Assembly (NCBI RefSeq): GCF_000495815.1
Contig: NZ_AWGE01000023.1
Location: 1 to 64,000, forward strand
Direction of reading: 5' to 3'
Origin: Asticcacaulis sp. AC466
Lineage (GTDB): Bacteria > Pseudomonadota > Alphaproteobacteria > Caulobacterales > Caulobacteraceae
Length of the DNA: 64,000 nt
Positions within the stretch are counted from its first letter, which is position 1. Every line of letters starts with the position of its first letter. Shown piece by piece: positions 42,367 to 51,756 of this stretch. A model generated the notes under the pieces. That model was not told the DNA's origin. It was given only the letters and a program-made list of their open reading frames with translations, and did not search any database. The translations under genes were made by a program, and so were the position numbers.

Positions 42367-42981
42367 ATGACGACTCCTATTCTGATCGCCGTCGACGGCC
42401 CCGCTGCCTCTGGCAAGGGCACGCTCGCCTCGCTGCTCGCCGCCGATTACGGCCTGCCTTTTCTCGATACCGGCCTGCTGTACCGCGCCGCCGGTCATCT
42501 CGCCCATGCGCGCGATATCGACCCCGCCATCGCCGCCACCTTGATAGATGCGCAGGTTCTGGCCGATGAGGCGCTGCGCGGCCGCGAAGCCGGTGAGCGC
42601 GCCTCGCAGGTCGCCGCCCTTCCTGAGGTGCGCGCCGCCCTGTTCAAGTATCAGCAGGATTTCGCCAATCAATCCGCTGGCGCCGTGCTCGACGGCCGCG
42701 ATATCGGCACGGTGATCGCGCCGAACGCACGGGTGAAACTGTTCGTCACCGCCCGGCCGGAGGTGCGCGCAGAGCGTCGCTGGAAACAGCTTGTCCAGAT
42801 CAATCCGGCCCTGACTCTGGAAGAGGTTCTGTCGGATATCCGCATCCGTGATGCCCGCGATTCCGGCCGGTCCGATGCGCCGCTGGAAATGGCGAAAGAT
42901 GCGCTCTTGCTAGATACCTCCGACTTAGGTATAGACACGGCCATCGCGACTGCGCGATCCCTTGTGAAAAGCCGTCTGTGA
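42367..42981 (+). CDS. cmk: Cytidylate kinase
   Basis: The 204-residue enzyme phosphorylates CMP and dCMP. P-loop AVDGPAASGKGTLASLLA, FLDTGLLYRAAGH, LDGRDIGTVIAPNARVKLFVTA and RDARDSGRSDAPL are characteristic. Its position before rpsA is widely conserved. A TTAACCATTATTAAC element sits directly before the start codon and leaves almost no room for a Shine-Dalgarno site. Confidence 0.96.
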   Translation: MTTPILIAVDGPAASGKGTLASLLAADYGLPFLDTGLLYRAAGHLAHARDIDPAIAATLIDAQVLADEALRGREAGERASQVAALPEVRAALFKYQQDFANQSAGAVLDGRDIGTVIAPNARVKLFVTARPEVRAERRWKQLVQINPALTLEEVLSDIRIRDARDSGRSDAPLEMAKDALLLDTSDLGIDTAIATARSLVKSRL

Positions 42982-43217
42982 CACGCCCGCCGTGTTAAAT
43001 CCACCAGAGGCCGTTTGAGGATACATTTAGGGACGCCACGGGGCCGAAAGGCCTGCGGTTCATGTCTTGGGGCCCGCCGCCAGGCTGCCTCCCAAACCTC
43101 ATAATATCAGTCAATCCAAAGCCGCACCCCCGCGCCCTTTCCCCGTCAGCGTTACGGCCTCATGTCGTTTTCGGGATCCGGAAGACCGGGACACGCGCCC
43201 ACAAACAAAGAGTCTAA

Positions 43218-44906
43218 ATGAGCGATTACAATCCGTCGCGCGACGATTTCGCCGCCCTGCTTGATGAATCGATGCACGGTCGCGACATGCTGGAAGGCCA
43301 GGTCATTCACGGCCTCGTCGTCGGCGTCGAAAAAGAATACGTCATGGTCGACGTCGGTCTGAAGACCGAAGGCCGTATCTCCCTGAAGGAATTTGGCGCC
43401 GAAGGCGGCAACCTGAAGGTTGGCGACACAGTCGAAGTCTATCTGGAACGTGTTGAAAACGCCATGGGCGAAGCGGTCATCAGCCGCGAGAAGGCCCGTC
43501 GCGAAGAAGCCTGGACCCGCCTGGAAGTTATCTTCAACAAGGGCGAGCCTGTCATGGGCACCATCGTCGGCCGCGTCAAGGGTGGCTTCACCGTCGATAT
43601 GGACGGCGCTTCGGGCTTCCTGCCGGGCAGCCAGGTCGATATCCGTCCGGTCCGCGACGTCGCTCCGCTGATGAACAAGGAACAGCCGTTCGCCATTCTG
43701 AAGATGGACCGCCCGCGCGGCAACATCGTCGTTTCGCGCCGCGCCATCCTGGAAGAAGCCCGCGCCGAACAACGTACCGAGCTGGTTGGCCAGTTGGCCG
43801 AAGGCGAAATCCGTGACGGCGTCGTCAAGAACATCACCGATTATGGTGCGTTCGTTGACCTCGGCGGCATCGATGGCCTGCTGCACGTTACCGACATGTC
43901 GTGGAAGCGTGTATCGCATCCGTCGCAAGTTCTCAACGTCGGCGACGCCGTCCGCGTCCAGATCATCAAGATCAATCCGGACACGCAACGCATCAGCCTC
44001 GGCATGAAGCAACTGCAATCCGATCCGTGGGACGGTGTCGACCAGAAGTATCCGGTCGGCGGCAAGTTCTCCGGTCGCATCACCAACATCACTGACTACG
44101 GCGCCTTCGTGGAGCTGGAATCGGGCGTCGAAGGCCTGGTGCACGTTTCGGAAATGTCGTGGACCAAGAAGAACGTCCATCCGGGCAAGATCGTTTCGAC
44201 CTCGCAAGAAGTCGAAGTTGTCGTGCTGGAAGTCGACGCCTCCAAGCGCCGCGTCTCGCTCGGCCTGAAGCAAGCCCAGGAAAATCCGTGGGATCAGTTC
44301 CTGCGTGAGCATCCGGTCGGTTCGACCATCGAAGGCGAAGTCAAGAACGCGACCGAATTCGGTCTGTTCATCGGCTTCGAAAACGACATCGACGGCATGG
44401 TTCACCTGTCCGACCTCGACTGGAACCTTCCGGGCGAAGAAGCCATCGCCAAGTACAAGAAGGGCGATGTCGTCAAGACCAAGGTTCTGGACGTCGACGT
44501 CGAAAAGGAACGTATCTCGCTGGGTATCAAGCAACTCGGCAACGATCCGATGACCGGCGACACCTACAAGAAGGGTCAGACGATCACCGTGACCGTCACC
44601 GAAGTCACCTCCGGTGGCATCGAAGTCAAGTTCGGTGAAGACGACGCCCCGATGACGGCTTTCGTGCGCAAGTCCGACCTGTCGCGCGACCGCAACGAAC
44701 AACGCGTTGAGCGTTTCGCCGTCGGCGACCGCATCGACGCCCAGGTCACTAACATCGATAAGGCAGCCCGCAAGGTCTCCGTCTCGATCAAGGCCCTGGA
44801 AATGGCCGACGAAAAGCAAGCCATCGAACAGTACGGTTCGCAGGATTCGGGCGCTTCGCTCGGTGATATCCTCGGCGCCGCCCTGCGCGATAAGCAAGGC
44901 TCGTAA
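43218..44906 (+). CDS. rpsA: 30S ribosomal protein S1
   Basis: 562 residues with six S1 (OB-fold) repeats, the first two binding the 30S subunit and the others mRNA. Repeat starts are visible as [94 protein letters not shown] and [18 protein letters not shown]. Codon use is strongly biased, as expected for a highly expressed gene. The 236-base leader from cmk is non-coding. Downstream hairpins at 44914-44931 and 44982-45012 end the transcript. Confidence 0.97.
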   Translation: MSDYNPSRDDFAALLDESMHGRDMLEGQVIHGLVVGVEKEYVMVDVGLKTEGRISLKEFGAEGGNLKVGDTVEVYLERVENAMGEAVISREKARREEAWTRLEVIFNKGEPVMGTIVGRVKGGFTVDMDGASGFLPGSQVDIRPVRDVAPLMNKEQPFAILKMDRPRGNIVVSRRAILEEARAEQRTELVGQLAEGEIRDGVVKNITDYGAFVDLGGIDGLLHVTDMSWKRVSHPSQVLNVGDAVRVQIIKINPDTQRISLGMKQLQSDPWDGVDQKYPVGGKFSGRITNITDYGAFVELESGVEGLVHVSEMSWTKKNVHPGKIVSTSQEVEVVVLEVDASKRRVSLGLKQAQENPWDQFLREHPVGSTIEGEVKNATEFGLFIGFENDIDGMVHLSDLDWNLPGEEAIAKYKKGDVVKTKVLDVDVEKERISLGIKQLGNDPMTGDTYKKGQTITVTVTEVTSGGIEVKFGEDDAPMTAFVRKSDLSRDRNEQRVERFAVGDRIDAQVTNIDKAARKVSVSIKALEMADEKQAIEQYGSQDSGASLGDILGAALRDKQGS

Positions 44907-44981
44907 TCCACTACTCGGGCCTAGCCCGAGCAGGTAATCAAGAGTCGGCACCTCTCCACGGGGTTCCGGCTCGGACTATCG

Positions 44982-45012
44982 AAAAACCCCCGGTTTACGC
45001 TGGGGGTTTTTT
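44982..45012 (+). terminator. Rho-independent terminator between rpsA and the glucokinase-like gene
   Basis: AAAAACCCCC (44982-44991) pairs with GGGGGTTTTT (45002-45011) around GGTTTACGCT, with a T tract continuing. It is bidirectional and serves the convergent genes on both sides. A smaller CTCGGGC/GCCCGAG hairpin at 44914-44931 follows the rpsA stop. Confidence 0.85.
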
Positions 45013-45046
45013 GATTCAGGTATATAGATTCTAGGGTGTATTCCGC

Positions 45047-45994
45047 TTAGTCAAACAGTGTTGCCAGGCCGATAAGCTCCATATCGCGCGCCGTCGCCTT
45101 GAATACCGGAACCTCATTGACGTAAGTGCTGAGGCGTCCCTTATTTCCGTAGCGCTTGACGAAGGCCGGCACGTCGAAAAGATCGCCGATCATATCAAGC
45201 AGATCGCCAGCCAGATATACCCCGCCACGTGCGCCCAGAATGAGTGCGACATCGGACGCCATGGCAGCGAACCAGCCCATGCTGAGGTCGATCGCCTGTT
45301 TAGACCGCGCGTCGCCTGTCGATGCCATGGCAATCACTTCTTCGATGCCAGGCGCCATTGCTGTATCGCCTTCGAGATGAGCCAGCGCGGACCACAGGTC
45401 GCTAATGCCCGGAATAGAAATGACCCGCTCGCGGGATACGTGACCGTACTTTTCAATAAGAATGCTCAGGACCGCGTCTTCGAGATCGCTGGTGGCCGCC
45501 AGATCGGAATGGCCCCCTTCGGTCGGCATAGCTGTCCAGTTGCCCATGCCGTCGGGTGCCAGGGCAGACATGCCCAGCCCGTTATGCGGGCCGATCACGG
45601 CAATGACCTGCTCGTCCATGGCCTCTCCGCCGCAGATCTGTTCGCGTTCGTTCGCCTCCAGTCGGGGTATAGCCAATGCCTTGGCGACGAAATCGTTCAC
45701 CAAATTGATACGCTGAATACCGAGAAATTGCCGCATGTCGGCACGATCAATGGAAAAGCCGTGATTGGGTAAGTGAATAATGCCACCGCGCTCCCAGCCG
45801 GCCGCCGAAATCGCGGCACCGGCCAATGTCGGTTGACCCTGAGCTTCCAGAAAATCGGTAATCGCTGTCTTGAATTCATCAAGACTATTGCAAGCATAAT
45901 GTGTATTTTCGTGGGGACGGCCCCCACGGCGCGCAAGCGCCAGTTTCAGATAAGTTCCGTTGCTTATGTCGCATAACAACACATATTCAGCCAT
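45047..45994 (-). CDS. Glucokinase-family protein with altered nucleotide-binding motifs
   Basis: 315 residues, aligning by eye along the whole of bacterial Glk: VNDFVAKALAIPRL (catalytic Asp in the ND pair), PTEGGHSDLA and GHVSRERVISIPG are kept. But phosphate 1 is DISNGTYLKLAL instead of DxGGTNxRxAL, phosphate 2 is GPHNGLGMS instead of GxGTGLGVA, and the adenosine loop is LAGDLL instead of IAGGI. These changes remove several glycines that contact ATP. It may be inactive, use another donor, or act as a regulator. Upstream 45995-46128 is AT-rich and divergent with trpF. Confidence 0.78.
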   Translation of the reverse strand: MAEYVLLCDISNGTYLKLALARRGGRPHENTHYACNSLDEFKTAITDFLEAQGQPTLAGAAISAAGWERGGIIHLPNHGFSIDRADMRQFLGIQRINLVNDFVAKALAIPRLEANEREQICGGEAMDEQVIAVIGPHNGLGMSALAPDGMGNWTAMPTEGGHSDLAATSDLEDAVLSILIEKYGHVSRERVISIPGISDLWSALAHLEGDTAMAPGIEEVIAMASTGDARSKQAIDLSMGWFAAMASDVALILGARGGVYLAGDLLDMIGDLFDVPAFVKRYGNKGRLSTYVNEVPVFKATARDMELIGLATLFD

Positions 45995-46128
45995 GTTTTT
46001 CCGTACCCTAATATAGTTTCGGCAGTTTCTTATTTGTGACGCGCCGATTTATTTAATTTGAAATTTAAATCTCAAATCTTGATTTTTGCTAAAGCTCTCC
46101 CCAAAGACACATGAAGTCGAGGTGTTTT

Positions 46129-46779
46129 ATGCGTCCCAAGATAAAAATATGCGGAATTCGGACTTTAGCGGCCGCTCAGGCGGCTATAAATGACAGCGCT
46201 GACTTTTTGGGCTTCATCCATTTCGCCAAAAGCCCGCGTCACCTCTCCCTCGATGACATGGCGGCGCTTATGAAAGTGATTCGTGGCACCGGCGCCCAGC
46301 TTCCCCTGGTCTCTGTGGTTGTCGATCCGGACGATACTTTATTGGACGCTCTCAGAGATCGGGTAAGACCAGACTTCATTCAGCTGCACGGCAAGGAAAC
46401 GCCGGAGCGGGTAGCCGAGATTGCCGCCCTGACCGGCCTGCCCCTGATCAAGGCCTTAAGTGTTGGTGAGGCTGCCGATCTTTATGCCGCCGAGGCCTAT
46501 GAACCGTATATCAGCTACCTGATGTTCGATGCCAAACCGCCCAAGGACGCGGCCTTGCCCGGCGGATTGGGCCTGCGGTTCGACTGGACACTCATGCAGG
46601 GATACCTGGGAACGAAGCCCTGGTTCCTGGCCGGCGGTCTCGATGCCACCAATGCGCGTGAAGCGATTGAATTGTCGGGTGCCGCCCTGCTCGATGTCTC
46701 GTCCGGCGTGGAATCGACGCCGGGCGAGAAGGACGCAGGACTCATTTCGGGCTTTCTTCGCACGGCAAAAGCTATATAA
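46129..46779 (+). CDS. trpF: Phosphoribosylanthranilate isomerase
   Basis: 216 residues, converting PRA to CdRP in tryptophan synthesis. [19 protein letters not shown] carries the catalytic Cys, VVVDPDDT a Val/Asp strand, [13 protein letters not shown] and [15 protein letters not shown] the phosphate loop. The ATG at 46129 has GAGG 7 bases upstream and is preferred over 46111. It is first in trpF-trpB-trpA, followed by accD and folC, a common alphaproteobacterial order. Confidence 0.94.
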   Translation: MRPKIKICGIRTLAAAQAAINDSADFLGFIHFAKSPRHLSLDDMAALMKVIRGTGAQLPLVSVVVDPDDTLLDALRDRVRPDFIQLHGKETPERVAEIAALTGLPLIKALSVGEAADLYAAEAYEPYISYLMFDAKPPKDAALPGGLGLRFDWTLMQGYLGTKPWFLAGGLDATNAREAIELSGAALLDVSSGVESTPGEKDAGLISGFLRTAKAI

Positions 46780-46817
46780 GCCCCTTCTCCTTCTCTTTAC
46801 ACAAAGGAATACCCACG

Positions 46818-48053
46818 GTGAGCGATCCCGTTCTGCGAAACAGCTATAACCAACCGGACGCCAAGGGCCGGTTTGGTCAGTTCGGTGGCCAGTATGTCCC
46901 CGAAACCCTGATGCCGCTGGTTCTGGAACTGAACGCCGCGTGGCATGACGCCAAAAACGATCCCGCCTTCTGGGCCGAGTTCAACAGCCTGATGACCCAT
47001 TTCGTCGGTCGGCCGAGCCCGCTCTATTTCGCTGAGCGCCTGACGGCGCACCACGGCGGCGCGAAGATCTATTTCAAGCGCGAGGAGCTGAACCACACCG
47101 GCGCGCACAAGATCAATAACTGCATCGGTCAGATCCTTCTAGCCAAACGCATGGGCCGCAAGCGCATTATCGCCGAAACCGGCGCAGGCCAGCACGGCGT
47201 CGCCTCGGCCACGGTGTGTGCGCGTTTCGACCTGCCCTGCATCGTCTATATGGGCGCCACCGACGTGGAACGCCAAAAGCCCAACGTCTTCCGCATGGGC
47301 CTGCTCGGCGCCAAGGTTTCGCCGGTGACCAATGGTCAGGGCACGTTGAAAGACGCCATGAACGAGGCCCTGCGCGACTGGGTCACCAATGTTCACGACA
47401 CTTACTACATGATCGGCACCGCTGCCGGCATGCACCCTTATCCCGAAATGGTGCGTGATTTCCAATCCGTCATCGGCAAGGAAACGCGCGAACAGATCCT
47501 GGAGATGGAAGGCCGCTTGCCTGACGCCCTCATCGCTTGCGTCGGCGGCGGCTCAAATGCCATCGGCATGTTCCACCCCTTTATCGACTACGATACGGTC
47601 AAGTTGGTCGGCGTCGAAGCCTCCGGACATGGGCTGGATGTCTATAACGGCCACGCCTCGTCGCTGAATGGCGGACGGCCGGGCGTGCTGCACGGTAACC
47701 GCACCTATCTGCTCCAGGACGAGGACGGCCAAATTCTGGAAGGCCATTCGATTTCCGCCGGCCTCGACTATCCCGGCATCGGGCCCGAACACGCCCACCT
47801 GTTCGATACCGGCCGTGCGAAATACGTCACCTGCACCGACTTGGAAGCCCTCGAAGCCTTCCAACTGACCTGCAAGCTGGAAGGCATCATTCCGGCGCTG
47901 GAATCGTCGCACGCCATCGCCAAGGTCGGCGATCTGGCGCGCGAAGTCGGCAAGGGTGGCATCGTGGTGCTGAACCTGTCGGGTCGCGGCGACAAGGACA
48001 TCGCCACCGTCGCCAAGCATATGGGCGAACAAAATGGGAGTGCCCTGTCGTGA
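46818..48053 (+). CDS. trpB: Tryptophan synthase beta chain
   Basis: 411 residues; joins indole with serine using [35 protein letters not shown] with the PLP Lys, [23 protein letters not shown] (phosphate grip) and the C-terminal [10 protein letters not shown] are diagnostic. It starts with GTG preceded by AAGGA 8-9 bases upstream. Its TGA overlaps the GTG of trpA by four bases, so the subunits are translationally coupled. Confidence 0.97.
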   Translation: MSDPVLRNSYNQPDAKGRFGQFGGQYVPETLMPLVLELNAAWHDAKNDPAFWAEFNSLMTHFVGRPSPLYFAERLTAHHGGAKIYFKREELNHTGAHKINNCIGQILLAKRMGRKRIIAETGAGQHGVASATVCARFDLPCIVYMGATDVERQKPNVFRMGLLGAKVSPVTNGQGTLKDAMNEALRDWVTNVHDTYYMIGTAAGMHPYPEMVRDFQSVIGKETREQILEMEGRLPDALIACVGGGSNAIGMFHPFIDYDTVKLVGVEASGHGLDVYNGHASSLNGGRPGVLHGNRTYLLQDEDGQILEGHSISAGLDYPGIGPEHAHLFDTGRAKYVTCTDLEALEAFQLTCKLEGIIPALESSHAIAKVGDLAREVGKGGIVVLNLSGRGDKDIATVAKHMGEQNGSALS

Positions 48054-48916
48054 GTGTCGCCCGTATAGACAAGCGCTTCGCCGAGTTGAAGGCCGAGAAC
48101 AAATCAGCCTTCATCGCCTATGTTATGGCCGGTGATCCTGATCTGGAAACGACCTTTGACATCCTCAAAGGCCTGCCCGCCGCCGGAGCCGACATCATCG
48201 AACTGGGCTTCCCCTTCTCCGACCCGATGGCCGAAGGGCCGACCATTCAGCGCGCCGCTGAACGGTCGCTGGCCGCCGGAACAAAGCTGCGCGATGTCTT
48301 CGCCCTGGTGAAGCGCTTCCGCGAAATCGATCAGGACACGCCCATCATCCTGATGGGCTACATGAACCCTGTCGAATATCTCGGCTACGACCGCTTTGCA
48401 CAAACCGCCTCCGAAGCGGGCGCTGACGGTCTGATCGTGGTCGATTGCCCGCCGGAAGAAGCCGACGCGCTGAGCGACGCACTCGACGCCAACGATATCG
48501 CCCTGATCCGGCTGGCGACGCCCACCACCGACGCCGATCGCCTGTTAACGGTTGTGAAACGGACTCGCGGCTTTATCTACTATGTCTCGGTGGCAGGCGT
48601 CACCGGGGTAAAGGAAGCCAATGCCGATGCGATCGCCGAAGCGGTCGCACGGGTTCGCGAAGCCGCCAACCTGCCCGTGGCGGTTGGTTTCGGAATCCGC
48701 AGCGCGGACAGCGCGGCCAGTATTGCCCGCATCGCCGATGCGGCGGTCGTGGGATCGGCGCTGGTGGATGAAATCAAACACTGGCTCTCAAACCGCGACG
48801 CGACAGAGCAAACAGAAAGTTTACTGGAAAATGGCACGGCCAGCGCGAAAGTGCTGGAAAAGGCCACAGTTTTGGCACAGGCTGTTCATTCTGCACGTTT
48901 GGCGGCCAAGGGCTAA
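48050..48916 (+). CDS. trpA: Tryptophan synthase alpha chain
   Basis: 288 residues; cleaves indole-3-glycerol phosphate. [35 protein letters not shown] with the catalytic Glu and Asp region, [24 protein letters not shown] and [14 protein letters not shown] are all present. The C-terminus, from about residue 245, has a somewhat longer helical tail than the E. coli enzyme. Overlaps trpB by 4 bases and is followed 17 bases later by accD. Confidence 0.96.
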   Translation: MSVARIDKRFAELKAENKSAFIAYVMAGDPDLETTFDILKGLPAAGADIIELGFPFSDPMAEGPTIQRAAERSLAAGTKLRDVFALVKRFREIDQDTPIILMGYMNPVEYLGYDRFAQTASEAGADGLIVVDCPPEEADALSDALDANDIALIRLATPTTDADRLLTVVKRTRGFIYYVSVAGVTGVKEANADAIAEAVARVREAANLPVAVGFGIRSADSAASIARIADAAVVGSALVDEIKHWLSNRDATEQTESLLENGTASAKVLEKATVLAQAVHSARLAAKG

Positions 48917-48933
48917 TCGGAGTATCTTAACCT

Positions 48934-49869
48934 ATGGCGACACCTGACAAGTCCAACAAAGGCCCTAAATTGCCGCAAGCCCCGACCCCTGCCCCGCGCC
49001 GTGAGCGCGGCGGATGGCTGAGCAAGATCGCGCCAGGCATTTCCAACTTTGTCGGTAACAAGCGCGAAACGCCCGAAAATCTCTGGGTCAAGGACCCGGA
49101 CACCGGCGATATGATCTATCGCTCGGACCTGGAAGCCGCGCTGTGGGTGACGCCGTCCGGCCGCCACATGCGTATCGGCGCCACACTGCGCCTGAAATTT
49201 ACCTTCGACGATGGTCAATACGAGTCTCTGCCCACACCCGAAGTGGTCGAAGACCCGCTGCACTTTTCCGATGGCAAGCCCTACAAGGAGCGCCTGAAGG
49301 CCGCCCGCGCCGCGACAGGTGCACGTGACGTCATGGCGATCGGCTATGGTCAGGTCCAGGGCGTGAATTGCGTCGTGCTGGTTCAGGACTTCGCTTTTAT
49401 GGGCGGATCGCTCGGCATGGCCGCCGGCGAAGGCTTCATCGCCGCCGCAGAGGCCGCCGTCGCTCGCAAGTGTCCCATGGTCGTCTTCACCGCCGCCGGC
49501 GGCGCGCGGATGCAGGAAGGCGCTTTGTCATTGATGCAGATGGCGCGCACCACTCTGGCCATTCAGGAACTGAAAAAGGTGCAACTGCCCTATATCGTCG
49601 TCCTGACCGACCCGACGACCGGCGGCGTTACGGCGTCCTACGCCATGCTGGGCGACATTCATCTGGCCGAGCCGGGCGCGCTCATCGGCTTTGCCGGCCC
49701 GCGCGTTATCGAAAGCACCATCCGCGAAAAGCTGCCGGAAGGCTTCCAACGTGCGGAATATCTGGTCGAAAAGGGCATGGTCGATCGCGTCGTGTCACGC
49801 TCAGAATTGCCGGAAGTGCTTGGCGCCCTGATGTCCATGCTGATGGGCGGTAAGCGCAAGGCGGCCTAA
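48934..49869 (+). CDS. accD: Acetyl-CoA carboxylase carboxyltransferase beta subunit, zinc-ribbon Cys lost
   Basis: 311 residues forming half of the carboxyltransferase that makes malonyl-CoA. The crotonase-like core is intact: [56 protein letters not shown] and IGFAGPRVI. The N-terminal zinc-ribbon region reads [20 protein letters not shown] then [13 protein letters not shown], so all four zinc-binding Cys of the E. coli enzyme are missing. Partial loss is known in alphaproteobacteria. It sits in the trp-accD-folC run. Confidence 0.95.
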   Translation: MATPDKSNKGPKLPQAPTPAPRRERGGWLSKIAPGISNFVGNKRETPENLWVKDPDTGDMIYRSDLEAALWVTPSGRHMRIGATLRLKFTFDDGQYESLPTPEVVEDPLHFSDGKPYKERLKAARAATGARDVMAIGYGQVQGVNCVVLVQDFAFMGGSLGMAAGEGFIAAAEAAVARKCPMVVFTAAGGARMQEGALSLMQMARTTLAIQELKKVQLPYIVVLTDPTTGGVTASYAMLGDIHLAEPGALIGFAGPRVIESTIREKLPEGFQRAEYLVEKGMVDRVVSRSELPEVLGALMSMLMGGKRKAA

Positions 49870-49958
49870 ACAAACGCGCAGGTACGGCTGGGAAGACTTT
49901 GCTTTCCTGCACCTCTGCGAGGATAGACAGGCCGTGGTGAAACGCGATAAATACGGGC

Positions 49959-51260
49959 ATGACCGACCGCCTGTTGCCTTTTGATGCGCCGCTTGAACGG
50001 CTGAAAGCCCTGCACCCCAAGCTGATCGACCTCAACCTCGACCGGATGTTGCGCGTCTGCGAAGCGCTGGGCCGCCCGCAGGACCACCTGCCACGAATCG
50101 TGCATGTGGCGGGCACCAATGGCAAGGGATCGACCATCGCCCTGCTGCGGGCCATGGCCGAGGCGCAAGGGCTTAAGGTCCATGTCTATACCTCGCCGCA
50201 TCTGGTCCGGTTCGCCGAACGCATCCGTCTGGCCGGCACGCTTATCGACGAAACCTATCTGGCAGACGTCCTCAGCCGGGTCGAAGCCGCCAATGCCGGG
50301 GCGCCCCTGACCTTTTTCGAATCGACCACGGCGGCGGCCTTTGTTGCCTTCAGCGAAACACCCGCCGATCTGTTGCTGCTGGAAACGGGTTTGGGCGGAC
50401 TGCTCGACGCCACCAATATCATCGCCAAGCCTTATGCGACCGTCATCACGCCCATCGACTATGATCACCAGTCCTTTCTCGGTAACGATCTCAGCACTAT
50501 TGCCCGCCAAAAAGCCGGGATTTTCAAATCCGGCGTTCCCGCGCTCAGCGCCCGCCAGCCAGACGAGGCCGCCCAGGCGCTGGAGCGTCAGGCGCTTAAG
50601 CTGAACGTCACCCTGACCAGCATGGGCCAGGGCATAGACGCGTGGCGCGAAGGCGACCGGCTGATCTTCCAGGATGAAGATGCACTTTACGACCTGCCGC
50701 TGCCGCGGTTGGCCGGTGAACATCAGATTGAAAATGCGGGTCTCGCCGTCAAGGCGGGCCTGATGCTCGGCCTGAGCGTCGAGGCCATCGAAAAAGGGCT
50801 GCTCACCGCCCAATGGCCCGGCCGTCTACAGGCACTCAGGAGCGGGCCCCTGTATACCGCCCTGAAAGACCGCGCCTCGGAACTGTGGCTCGACGGCGGT
50901 CACAATCCGCATGCCGCCCGGGCCTTGCGTGACTTTATCGACCGGCAGCAGGCGCGGGATGCAAAGCCGCTGCATCTGATCTGCGGCCTGATCAACACCA
51001 AGGATGCGGCAGAGTTCTTTGCGCATTTTGCCGGATTGGAAGCCCATGTCCATTGCGTCACGTTCAGCAGCGACGCCGCCATTCCCCCAGCCGACCTGGC
51101 CGCCGCCGCCCAAAGCAAAGGGCTTGAAGCGGATGTTGCTTCAAGCCCTCTGGATGCGATTAAAGGTCTGCCTCAAACCCCCTTGCGGGTCCTCATCTGC
51201 GGATCGCTGTATCTCGTCGGTGACTGCCTGGCCCTGTCGCAAGAAACATGGCCAACCTAA
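49959..51260 (+). CDS. folC: Folylpolyglutamate synthase / dihydrofolate synthase
   Basis: A 433-residue Mur-ligase-like ATPase that adds glutamate to folates. P-loop HVAGTNGKGSTIALLRAMAE, YTSPHLVRFAERI, FESTTAAAFVAFS, TGLGGLLDATN, ITPIDYDHQSFLG and the C-terminal LWLDGGHNPHAARAL fit the family. Start 49959 gives MTDRLLPFDAPLERLK. Follows accD by 89 bases in the same direction and ends the trp-acc-fol run; the next gene, trxA, converges on it. Confidence 0.94.
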   Translation: MTDRLLPFDAPLERLKALHPKLIDLNLDRMLRVCEALGRPQDHLPRIVHVAGTNGKGSTIALLRAMAEAQGLKVHVYTSPHLVRFAERIRLAGTLIDETYLADVLSRVEAANAGAPLTFFESTTAAAFVAFSETPADLLLLETGLGGLLDATNIIAKPYATVITPIDYDHQSFLGNDLSTIARQKAGIFKSGVPALSARQPDEAAQALERQALKLNVTLTSMGQGIDAWREGDRLIFQDEDALYDLPLPRLAGEHQIENAGLAVKAGLMLGLSVEAIEKGLLTAQWPGRLQALRSGPLYTALKDRASELWLDGGHNPHAARALRDFIDRQQARDAKPLHLICGLINTKDAAEFFAHFAGLEAHVHCVTFSSDAAIPPADLAAAAQSKGLEADVASSPLDAIKGLPQTPLRVLICGSLYLVGDCLALSQETWPT

Positions 51261-51377
51261 TTCCCAGACCTAATTCTCAGGCGGCAATCGCTTCAAATAG
51301 GATGAGAGGCTAGCCGGCTAGCGACGCGGGTATCTTTCAATACCCGCAAGCGACGACTGCGACGCCTATCGCCAATT

Positions 51378-51704
51378 TCAAGCGATTGAATTCTCGCCCA
51401 ACCATTCCAGCAGCTTCGCCTTCGGCATGGCGCCGACCTTCATCGAGGTCATCTGGCCATTCTTGAACAACATCATGGTCGGGATACCGCGCACGCCAAA
51501 GCGCGATGGCGTCATCGGGCTGTCTTCGATGTTGAGCTTGGCGATCTTGACCTTGTCGCCGAGGCCATCAGCCAGTTCTTCCAGAATCGGCGCGATCTGC
51601 TTGCACGGGCCGCACCACTCCGCCCAGAAGTCAACCAGCACAGGGGTGTCGGACTTCAGGACATCGTTTTCAAAGGATTCGTCGGTGATCTTATGCGTAG
51701 CCAT
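51378..51704 (-). CDS. trxA: Thioredoxin
   Basis: 108 residues with the active site FWAEWCGPCKQ (Cys31 and Cys34), IAPILEELADGLGDKVKIAK, GVRGIPTMMLFKNGQ with the cis-Pro, and a VGAMPKAKLLEWL ending. A general cytosolic disulfide reductant. It lies 52 bases downstream of addA, the same arrangement as in related genomes. A hairpin GCGGGTAT/ATACCCGC at 51326-51347 lies beyond its stop without a T tract. Confidence 0.97.
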   Translation of the reverse strand: MATHKITDESFENDVLKSDTPVLVDFWAEWCGPCKQIAPILEELADGLGDKVKIAKLNIEDSPMTPSRFGVRGIPTMMLFKNGQMTSMKVGAMPKAKLLEWLGENSIA

Positions 51705-51756
51705 AATCGGCTCCTTTCAACTGTTGGCCAATATGTAAGAGCATTGGTGACGGAAA

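Noticed and set aside
43152-44951. 599-codon open frame on the minus strand opposite rpsA
   Set aside because: Its repeating Asp/Val/Leu pattern mirrors the six S1 repeats on the other strand; no ribosome site or homology.
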